The notes beneath the pieces were generated by a model. The model was given only the letters and a program-made list of their open reading frames with translations, was not told the DNA's origin and ran no database searches. Source: Tritrichomonas musculus (taxonomy: Eukaryota; Parabasalia; Tritrichomonadida; Tritrichomonadidae). From it: a stretch of DNA of 64,000 bases. Made by a program: the position numbers and the translations under genes. How positions within the stretch are numbered: position 1 is the stretch's first letter; the number at the start of each line of letters is the position of its first letter. The stretch is from the NCBI GenBank assembly GCA_039105265.1, contig JAPFFF010000023.1, positions 372,001-436,000 on the forward strand, written 5' to 3'. Of the stretch, positions 9,841 to 17,936 are shown piece by piece.

Positions 9841-11823
9841 AGAGGTGCGAGAACTTGGAAATATGATTAAAATGCCTGATTCCTATATATATATATCCTC
9901 ACTTAATATCATATGTTATACATTATTTTTATAAATATTTATTCGGTAGGAGACAAAATATTGTATTTTATAATATTCAATGAAATTGATGTAAACCATT
10001 CAATTTATTATGAATTAATTTTTATTGATATTAAAGATAATTGTAATATTAAATTTATTTAAATTAATTATTTGTGTTTTTTGATCCATTTTTCAATATT
10101 AATCTGTCCAATTTTAAAATTTTTTTTCAAATAATCTGGAAAATCTTCATCATTTATGTTATCTTCCTTAAAATGAGCATCAATTAGATTATTATTTTTA
10201 ATAATAAATATAAAATCATCTTCATTTTGTAAAGAATTTAATTCTTTTTCTGTCATTTTTGAAATTTGATGAAGTTTCTTGATATTATCTAGTCTATCCT
10301 TCTTTCTACACTTCATTTTTATTCTAATTTTCTTTGTTTTGTCATCTGATAAATTTATATATCTAGCAATTATATTACTACCTGATAGAGATGATGATTT
10401 TGAGATTTGTTCTTTCCAATCACCGGTTTTATAATAGGAGAACCATGAATGTTTTCATAAGTTCTTATTTATGAGTTTTACTTCAAATAATAGAGGCCAA
10501 AATTTAAATGTATTTAATATTTGTGATTTTCAAGTTTGATTAAAAAGCTTTTTAAAAAGGCATTCTAACATTATGTATATACCATAAATATGTGACAAAT
10601 TCAGCATTTATTTAAAAGTAATTAACATATGATGATGATATTCAATATATTTAATTTCATGAAAACTAGAATTAAAAATACTTTTATTAAATATACCAGA
10701 CAATAAAAAATTTTATAATCATTTCCAAGAAAAATATAATAAAAATATCATTTTTAATATATATATATTTTTGAACGATATTGAATGCTTATAAGAATAA
10801 TTTTGATTGCACTTATAGAAATATTTGTATAAACTATCAAATTTTCAAAAAAAAAAATTGCTCAAATTTTATTTTAAATATATCTTAAAATTCATTCCTA
10901 AAAAGTTTTTACAAAGTTTTATATAAGCATTAAATTATATAATTATTATTTTAGAAAAGTTCTAGCATAAAAGATAGGGCCATTTTTTCTGAGGGATTTT
11001 CAAAACTTAAAATGCAATTTTATCAGTAGTTTTCATATTTAATTCTAGTTTTCCTGTGAAAATATATTTTTTAAATAAATATACTTATTAGTATATCATC
11101 AAATTCAAAATGTAAAAGATTTTGAGTAAAATATGTTAATAATAAGATTTCGACCGAATGGCTTAAAATTCCACAAAACACAAAATATTATATTCAATAC
11201 CATAAAATAATTGATTTCTGAAATTGTCAAGAAAATATCTTAATTAGAAATATCATTTTTCTTGAATTTTTATTTTTTTAAAAAAAATTGAATGCAATTG
11301 AGAGAAAATAAAGTAATTACTTTATTTTGAATGGGAGAGTTTTAAAATGTCTCTTGGCGAGCCGTTTTCAATAATATTCTAGAATCATAATAATTATTGA
11401 AATTTATAATAAATTTTAAATAGTTATCCCTTAGAGATAAACAATATTATGAGATATTTATAAATAATGAAATATGGAAAATAGAAGTATTAATATCTTG
11501 CGAAATTATCCAATATAAATATTTTATAAATACTTAATTAAATGTTAAATTAAAAATAATAAATATATCAAAATATATTATTAAAAATAACTGATTATTG
11601 ATCAAGATAAATATGAATTTGTTTTTTATAAGCAAATTCATATGTTTTGGTTGCTTATAGTGAAGATAAATATTAAATTAATATATTTTTATTATTATAT
11701 TAGAATATAATGCTTATTTATTTTGCAAAAAATAAATTATACTTTCTATTTTCCAAGATATTACAAAAGTTTTAAAATTAAAGTTGATCGTTTTTTAAAA
11801 AATTTTTTAGTTCTCGCACCTCT
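9841..11823. mobile_element. hAT-like non-autonomous DNA transposon, copy A (full length, 1983 bp)
   Basis: The ends are perfect 15-bp inverted repeats, AGAGGTGCGAGAACT at 9841-9855 and its complement at 11809-11823. The element is flanked by an exact 8-bp direct repeat CTATTCAA (9833-9840 and 11824-11831), as expected of a target-site duplication. Short TIRs plus an 8-bp duplication fit the hAT superfamily, although other 8-bp families are possible. The body is alignable to the copy at 26508-28330 over nearly all its length, and one end to 43462-43802. No transposase is present, only a decayed ORF near one end. Perfect TIRs and target duplication mean that this copy is complete. Confidence 0.85.
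10068..10440 (-). pseudogene. Conserved ORF relic inside the hAT-like element
   Basis: An 82-codon ORF (10068-10316, starting MKCRKKDRLDNIKKLHQISK) continues open upstream without ATG through about 10440, with KTGDWKEQISKSSSLSGSN as part of the extension. The copy at 26508-28330 carries the same stretch with stops and frameshifts (KSSSLSGS and RYINLSD are still readable), and the third copy near 43470-43560 keeps the C-terminal part ending in KKWI/EKWIKK. It is therefore a real but decayed coding remnant shared by the family. The protein is Lys/Asp/Asn-rich and I do not recognise it. It may be the tail of a lost transposase or a passenger gene. Confidence 0.5.
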
Positions 11824-11831
11824 CTATTCAA

Positions 11832-13124
11832 AAAAAAAAAATGTCTTATTCTTCATTTTTCAACAGCAATCATATATTCTATATCATGTTTTTTATGAAT
11901 ATATATTTTATTGGAAGATATATTTTTATTTATTCTTACAGATAAATTTTTTCATGACATCATAAAATATATCATGTCACGAAAATGTATAGCATATATT
12001 AGGGATTATTAACTATTTTCTATTTACAATATTGATATTTAAGATTTTTATTGAAGTAAATCCCCTATTTAAAAGAATTCTAATATATGTTTTACAAATT
12101 ACTTCCGAAAAATCTTTGATTCATTTGAATTTTGAATTATAATTAAATAATAATTAAGAATATAATGTTTTGAAAAATAGGCAAAAGCCTGAAAATCCTG
12201 TAAAAGAAATTTTTTCTAAGATTGAAATTCTATTCATTTTTAAAATATTAAAAGAAGTACAATATCAGGCCTTGTTGTTAAGTTCTTCCCCAAAATATAG
12301 AATATAAATGCATATATGTGAGTTGAATTAAAGTCAATTAAATTATTTATCAAATTTATCTAACCTCACAATTTTTCTATGATAGGAAATCCAATTTCTG
12401 AAGACCTTAATTTTAGATTGAAAGTAGCCAAAAAACTTCCACAATTGAAAATATTAGAATCTGTTGAAATCTCTCTAGAAATTTCAATAAAACTTTTTGA
12501 TAAACTTCTGATCGTAATTTGATCTCAAATTTTTGTATTAAAAAGAATGTATTTTTTGATTTTAGCATTAAAATAAATATCAATATAACATGTTATTTAT
12601 TTTTAATTATTTTAAAATCCGAAATATCAAATACAAGAAAAGATATCTAGGGAATTGATATTACGTTTACAATTATTTTCATACCACATTTCATACCTGA
12701 TATAATGATAATGAATAATCTCGATATTAGGTTTTTAAACTGATAAACGAGTTTTCAGAAGCAAAAAATTGACCTTTTTAATATCCATTCTCAAAATAGC
12801 AATCCAATGAAAAATGACAAATATAATTAAAAAGTTTATGCATAATTCTATGTGAAACATACCTCTCAATTTTGGTTTGTCTTTTCGTGAAAAATAAGGA
12901 ATACTTTTAAAAAGCATAGTTTTTTACTAATTTTGTATATTTTTAGTTTTACATATTTAAATGATAATATCCTTTTCCTTTTTTAAACAAGAGTTCGAGT
13001 TGACGTGGTAGTATAGCCCTTAGGAAACTAACTGATATATGCTACTACTATTCAAAACATAGTGATCATTCTAAGTATTAATCTGGTATACTTTAGTTTG
13101 TCCATCTATTTACTGAATGCATAA
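11832..13124. other. AT-rich intergenic region
   Basis: About 1.3 kb of AT-rich DNA without a supported gene. ORFs at 11723-11965 and 12735-12917 lack any recognisable composition or neighbours. I see no terminal repeats. Confidence 0.5.
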
Positions 13125-13540
13125 TTAATTAGCTATTATAATTATCTTCAGGTGCTTCTTCTTCCTCTCCACTATCTTCTTTTCTTTGGTTATAATTTCC
13201 ATATATATATATATTTTCTGGTAACGTCCTGTTTTACCTTTATCTACTAATATCAAAGGTAATTTCTCATTTGGATTCATTAGTGATGAAGCAATTACAA
13301 TAGTTTGCTTCATATATCTAAAGTTTTAATTCTAAAATTATATGTAATGACAAAATTTTCATCTATATTAACAATATCTTCAGGACTATATTCTTCCAAT
13401 TCTTTTGCAAGTTTGTTTAAATATTCCTTTATATATTTCTTATTAATTTGTCCTCTTCTTTCATTATAGAGTATCTTCATGCTTAGTTTATGTAGCAGGA
13501 TAAAACGCCTGCCACTCGAGATGCTTGCTTGAAATTATAC
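13125..13540 (-). pseudogene. pogo/Tigger-like (DDE_1) transposase relic
   Basis: Read on the minus strand from about 13540, the translation gives a CENP-B/Tc5-type helix-turn-helix end (RRFILLHKLSMK), then ERRGQINKKYIKEYLNKLAK and SPEDIVNIDEN, the typical approach to the first catalytic Asp (NIDE) of pogo-type transposases. After a frameshift near 13310 it continues KQTIVIASSLMNPNEKLPLI followed by LVDKGKTGRYQK, matching the family pattern in which a K-x-R-x-T-V-x-x-x-x-N block leads to KLPLxVIGKxKxPR. The piece covers the middle of a transposase; both ends are gone and the later catalytic acids are absent. Family assignment is by motif memory and moderately sure. Confidence 0.6.
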
Positions 13541-13601
13541 TTGAGATTTGATGTAAACAATTGCTAAAAACTATCAATCTCCATTACTATATTTCTAAGC
13601 A

Positions 13602-13901
13602 CCTAATGATATTACTCCTGAGGATGATATAAAGTACATACAAAAGAATGCTCGCATTAATCCATACCATTTTAATCCAGGTGAGAAGGTCAGGTTAGTA
13701 CTCGAAAAAGAACCATTTGGTAAAATAAGAAGTAATTTGTCCAATGAGTTTTATATGGTTGATTCGCAAAAAGATAACCAGTTTGTTGTCATGTCCAAAG
13801 ATGGTTCAACTAGTTCATTCCCTGGATATAGGTTGTTAAGGACAAGAGACAAAAGGGTTAAAGTAGCTGTTAGTTATCAGCTAGCCAATCAAAAATATTA
13901 A
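13602..13901 (+). pseudogene. Maverick/Polinton (or Ty3-type) integrase C-terminal fragment
   Basis: An open frame of 99 codons plus stop reads PNDITPEDDIKYIQKNARIN, then the diagnostic (Y)HFNPGEKVRLVLEKEPFGK, SNLSNEFYMVDSQ and SFPGYRLLR. This F-x-x-G-x-x-V-R ... K-x-x-x-x-N-S-x-E-x-Y-x-V ... Y-x-L-L layout is the C-terminal SH3/chromo-like end of retroviral-type integrases, as in Maverick c-integrases that are abundant in trichomonads. The catalytic core upstream is missing and there is no start codon, so this is a truncated relic. The downstream + strand genes may derive from the same element. Confidence 0.6.
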
Positions 13902-14080
13902 AAATCATTACTCTTCAACTGGATTGAGCGATGGGTACATTTCAATCATGGTAAAACAACTTCTTGAATGGATGGGACTTTCTTAACAGGACTTTAAGAA
14001 ATCACGCCATTCATATATACTACTATATATAATAAAAAAATTCTTTTTTAGCGAACGACATTAGGAGTGAGCTTCCCTAG

Positions 14081-14345
14081 ATGTTTAGATAGATATCCCG
14101 AAGGGTAATCTGAGCCCTCCATCGGGGAGGACGAGAGGGGGAGAAAACAAAAAAGAAAAAACTTTTGCGTTAGCAAAAGAGGGGGATGCATGCTGGGCTT
14201 TAGCCCAGACCATCGGCGGGATATGTCCCCGGTGGGATTTATCCCACAAATTCATTTTGATAGCGAGACGATAAAAATTTTAGTTTAGAACCTCTGGAGT
14301 AGTGGTAGGCTGGGAGGGCATTTATGGCCTCGGAGCCTACCGTAT
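14081..14345. repeat. Cluster of GC-rich stem-loops
   Basis: In about 260 bp of unusually GC-rich sequence I see several hairpins: CCTCC/GGAGG (14116-14130), CTTTTGC-GTTA-GCAAAAG (14162-14179), CTGGGCT-TT-AGCCCAG (14193-14208), GTGGGAT-TT-ATCCCAC (14232-14247), and an outer stem GTAGGCT/AGCCTAC (14305-14340). A weaker GGGA/TCCC stem lies between. The cluster sits between the integrase tail and the next ORF. Possible roles are RNA 3'-end formation, an element boundary or a regulatory region; none is shown by the sequence. Confidence 0.7.
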
Positions 14346-14441
14346 ACTACTCCTCCACCTCCTTCAAATCAACAAATACCACCACCTCCAAGTGTTCTCG
14401 CAAGACCTGTTCTTGCATCCAGACTATCTGCATTTACCGAG

Positions 14442-15323
14442 ATGCAAAACCCCAGTTCTAATCCAAAGGGAGAAACAAAAATAGAAGAAGATGATGAAGT
14501 TGATCATGAACAAGCACCAGCTTCCAAAAAACATACACCAGTTCCCAGAGAACCATATAAGCCACCAAAAAGTGTTCACAAAATGAAAGTAAATGACGAT
14601 TATAAGGAGGATAATGTTAGACCATTCGACTTTCAAGAAGAAATAGATCGAATAAGAGAAGAAAATGAATACTTGAAAGAACGAATAGCGAAATTGGAGA
14701 CTCGAATAGCTATTGTTGAAATCAACATTGAAGATGTAAATCACAATGCCAAAGAACTCAGGAACGACGTCGATAGTAGCGTTAAGTACACAATCGAGCT
14801 GAGGAAAATAGATCTAGCTCCAAGAAAGGTGGCGAAGTACATTAGCGAGGTTCATGATATTAAGAAGGACTTGGCAAATCTCTAAAATGCACGACCAAGT
14901 GTTTCTCCAACAAATGATTCATTTGCTGAAAAGTTAGCAAGATCACAATTGCTAGAGCTGGAACTTGACAATCTTCCAAACATGTAGGACACTCTTACAA
15001 CAAATGACCAGAAAACAATAGAAGAACAGACAAAATTGTTCAAGTCCTATGGATGGAAGTTGTCCAATTGCATTTATCGCATGACACCATACTTATCACA
15101 AGAAGAGAAAGAAAAGTTGGACAATGCATGCAGCTTCCTTAGAAACGACAGGTGGCAATCACCGAAACAAGTGATGAAGTCCATCCAAAATTTCATTGAT
15201 ACGTTGAAGAAGAAGTTATATCAACGAAACACTGATATGAAGTTGAAAAGAAAAGAGTTCCAATATCATTTTCCACATCTCGATGATGATATGGATGATG
15301 ATGATGATGGATTTCTTCAATAA
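14442..15323 (+). pseudogene. Proline-rich/coiled-coil protein gene broken by two in-frame stops, perhaps Maverick-derived
   Basis: One reading frame runs from the ATG at 14442 (and stays open without ATG upstream to about 14290, encoding a Pro-rich head with TTPPPPSNQQIPPPPS) through TAA at 14883-14885 and TAG near 14986 to a TAA at 15321-15323. Between the stops the translation is sensible (NARPSVSPTNDSFAEKLARS, LELELDNLPNM), so the two ORFs 14442-14885 and 15036-15323 are halves of one former gene of about 293 codons. The middle is a Glu/Lys/Arg-rich coiled coil with hydrophobic heptads (residues about 70-145), and the end is an acidic DDDMDDDDDG tail. No known domain is recognised. Its link to a Maverick is inferred only from the integrase fragment 0.5 kb upstream. 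Confidence 0.55.
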
Positions 15324-15363
15324 GAAAGGTAATAACTAAAAAATTAATATTTTAACTTTTTCT

Positions 15364-16002
15364 TTGTTTTTATTTCTATCGTGTCACTTTTATTTTATGT
15401 TAAACATGAACAAGGACATTGAAGATAATTTTTTAGATGCAATTGGAGATGTCTATGCTGATACCAAATCACAGTTTAGTCGTGAATATAATCGACGTGC
15501 TAAACAATATCAAAAGAAAGACAAATTTAAAGAAGAAATGAGGAAGCTCATGATTCCTGCAGGACAAGGTATTGGTTTTGCCACAGACATCAACCAAGAT
15601 GAAGATAAGAGGTTAGCATTTACTGAAACACTTCGACAGATTTATAAAATAAAACATGCTGGAAGACCTATTGTAAAAGCAATAGCACTTGATGGAACTC
15701 ATAAGTACTTCACACTTAGCTATAAGCTCAACATCGAAAGTACATTAGGGAATATAACAGGAGAACTTGATTTAAGTGAAGACCTGTCAGACACTAATCC
15801 ATATACCTCAAACATGTTCATTCCAGTTCGATATGAGGTACAATTTATTGACATGAACAAAACAAATGATGGTGTTCATTTTAGAACCAAGATGCAAGAT
15901 ATGGATACTCATAAAATGTATGATGATGAAGTTGAACTTGATGAAGACTATCGAAATACACGAGAAGGTAGTTTTTCCCATACATCAATCGTTCACCAAT
16001 AG
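15364..16002 (+). CDS. Hypothetical protein in the Maverick-relic block
   Basis: An intact 212-codon frame. The first 11-14 codons are hydrophobic and probably untranslated leader; ATGs at 15397 and 15406 (MNKDIEDNFLDAIGDVYADT) are better starts. The protein is soluble, Asp/Lys-rich, with a basic helical part (REYNRRAKQYQKKDKFKEEM) and a region with beta-strand pattern (YFTLSYKLNIESTLGNITGE ... FIPVRYEVQFIDM). I do not recognise it. It lies 40 bp after the broken Pro-rich gene, same strand, and its codon use is less AT-biased than the flanks, consistent with common origin from one mobile element. That origin is inference. Confidence 0.55.
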   Translation: MFLFLSCHFYFMLNMNKDIEDNFLDAIGDVYADTKSQFSREYNRRAKQYQKKDKFKEEMRKLMIPAGQGIGFATDINQDEDKRLAFTETLRQIYKIKHAGRPIVKAIALDGTHKYFTLSYKLNIESTLGNITGELDLSEDLSDTNPYTSNMFIPVRYEVQFIDMNKTNDGVHFRTKMQDMDTHKMYDDEVELDEDYRNTREGSFSHTSIVHQ

Positions 16003-16030
16003 ACCTATCAGCATATCAAATCTTTCATGA

Positions 16031-16660
16031 GGTAAGGAAAGAGAATCATCTTCAATTATTGATGAACAAATAAGCTCTGTTATTGTTGAACCAACACCAA
16101 CTTCAACTGTTACTCCAACTTCAATTATAACTCCGACTATGGCTCCACAACTGACATGCATTGACATTGTTCCAAACTGCACCCAATGCAATGATACAAA
16201 TCCAACAGTGTGCATTGGATGCATATTAGGCTATACTCTTGTAAACGGGTACTGCTATAAAGAATGCTGTTCTTCTTATGTTCTCCACTGCAAGAGGTGC
16301 AGCGAATCAGACTCAGAATGCACCGAGTGTGAAGAAGGATGCGGACTCAATGCAGGCTCATGTACCAAATGCGGAACTGATCTTTTTGAGGACGGATTTA
16401 GTCCCTGCAAGCTAGATTGTTCATTCATTCCGTACTGTACAGATTGAGCACAAGAGAACAACCAGTTTTATTGCTATTCATGCGAAGACAAATATCAATC
16501 GAGCGATGACTTCACAATGTGTGTTGAGATGCCAATTGACTCAAACGGATGCATTTAAATTCCAGGGTCCTTGAAATGCGACCCAAATGATCATTTAAAT
16601 TTCAATGGCCAATGTCTTCCGATCATTTTGCAAACGTATAAAACATTATATACTTTATAT
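16031..16660 (+). pseudogene. Cysteine-rich surface-protein fragment with in-frame stops
   Basis: The frame begins after a TGA near 16028 without a start codon. A Thr/Pro/Ser stalk (PTPTSTVTPTSIITPT) is followed by dense CxxC repeats: CTQCNDTNPTVCIGC, CKRCSESDSECTECEEGCG, CTKCGTD. A TGA at 16445-16447 interrupts, yet the frame continues with correctly spaced Cys (YCYSCEDKYQSSDD, CVEMP), then a TAA near 16557 and a further Cys segment before noise. This is the pattern of furin-like or growth-factor-receptor-type Cys-rich repeats found in surface proteins of trichomonads and Entamoeba. Signal peptide and membrane anchor are missing. It is a decayed internal fragment; the exact family is uncertain. 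Confidence 0.55.
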
Positions 16661-16859
16661 TATAGCATAAATATAAAATATTTGAAATAATATTTAATTA
16701 TTATTCAAATGTCATTTCAAAAAAATTTTTTTTATTAATAACAAATCAGCTTTAGGTGTTTCTAGATCTGTAGGCAGTTCTGAAATTGTCCAACTTTTAG
16801 AAGATTTCAAGAATAATAAAAAAATCAAGAAAATCTGAAAATCATCAACAACAAAGTCA

Positions 16860-17271
16860 AAGTAATGATAATTCACCTCCTCTTACAAAATTAAAGGACA
16901 CTTACAATGAAATCCTTGATGGAAAAAATCCAACTGATATGGTCCTTGCTGGTTTCGATGGTTCATCTTCGTCATGAACTTTTGGTGGAAAAGGGTCAGG
17001 AGGAATGGAAAAAATGTTGGAGAACATTCCAGACAATTTCATTGGCTATGGTTTTCTACGTGTCAATATCGACCTTCTTTGTCCTAGCAAAGTTGTCCTC
17101 TATTTATTCAAGTATGTCTCAAGCAGTGCTCAATTTTTGGCCAAGGCAAGACTGACAAGTAAAAGAGGAGAAATTGAACAAATGCTCAATCACAGCAATT
17201 ATAATTTCGAGGCTACATCAAAAAAAGAACTCCAAGAAAAAATCAACATGAACTTAGAAACAAGAGAATAA
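16860..17271 (+). pseudogene. ADF/cofilin-homology (coactosin-like) protein, broken
   Basis: In one frame I read LTKLKDTYNEILDGKNPTDM, a TGA at 16975-16977, then TFGGKGSGGMEKMLENIPDN, IGYGFLRVNID, SKVVLYLFKYVSSSAQFLAK and SKRGEIEQMLNHSNYNFEAT ending at 17271. Order and spacing match an ADF-H domain of coactosin type: an N-terminal helix with Y-N, a loop, F-V/L-R strand, SK-hydrophobic strand, the R-A-K long helix with a following K/R block, and a final E-L-x-E-K helix. Such proteins bind F-actin. The upstream part shifts frame near 16836 and reaches a stop, so the 5' end is also damaged. A 3' half from the ATG at 17005 could still be translated. Domain call is moderate. Confidence 0.45.
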
Positions 17272-17382
17272 GTAAAATTCACCAATTTTTCTTATTTTTT
17301 TCTTTTTCTTTAAAATAAAAAACTCTATTTTTTTTTTTAAATATAAATTACCAGTTTGTGGAACCTAAAGTAGCGTGAAAAA

Positions 17383-17573
17383 GTGGGCATCACATAACTT
17401 TTTCCTTCAATTTTAAAATAAATAATTTAAAAAGATAAAATATTTCAAAGTTTTTATTTTGGTATAAAATCTTGTTATTATATTTTTATCAGAAAAATAT
17501 TCTGATTTTTTAAAGAAAAAAATTGAGAATATTAAACAAAAATTGAATTAAAAAGTTAAGTGATGCGCACTAT
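17383..17573. repeat. Short inverted-repeat element, about 190 bp
   Basis: GTGGGCATCACATAACTTTT at 17383 onward is matched in inverted form by AAAAGTTAAGTGATGCGCAC ending near 17573, with two mismatches in 20. The interior is AT-rich and non-coding. It could be a small MITE or a foldback; no target duplication was identified. Confidence 0.4.
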
Positions 17574-17872
17574 TTCTTTAAGACGGCCACTTTTCCCCGA
17601 AATTTTACTTTTTGAAAAACTTTTTTTCACAAAAAAAGTGATTTACATTTTTTCATCTTGTAATTTTTATTTCAAAAAGTGGTTCCTTTATCAGTTACCT
17701 TTTGAAGTGACTTATATTAACGAACCAATGAAGGAATCTTAACTTTTTGGATTGCCGAACATTTACTTAAATCAAATATATACCAATTGATGTAGCAGAA
17801 GAAGGAAATTTCAATTCTTTTAATGCTATGAATTAGGAATTGTAAACTATTTAGATGCATTTTAAACTCTTT

Positions 17873-17920
<48 letters not shown>

Positions 17921-17936
17921 TTTTTACTCAAAAAAT
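17574..17936. other. Spacer with a 42-bp poly-A tract
   Basis: No gene supported. An uninterrupted run of 42 A lies at 17874-17915, only about 20 bp beyond the 3' end of the minus-strand kinase gene. On that gene's strand it is poly-T, so it is not its poly(A) tail. It is a homopolymer microsatellite or the tail of a retroposed sequence. The exact length may be unreliable in sequencing. Confidence 0.6.

Noticed and set aside
13001-13070. Hairpin around GTAGTATAG ... CTACTAC
   Set aside because: The stem is short and mismatched, and a tRNA or riboswitch cannot be drawn from it.
17874-17915. A42 run as poly(A) tail of a retrogene
   Set aside because: No matching coding sequence or target duplication on the proper strand next to it.
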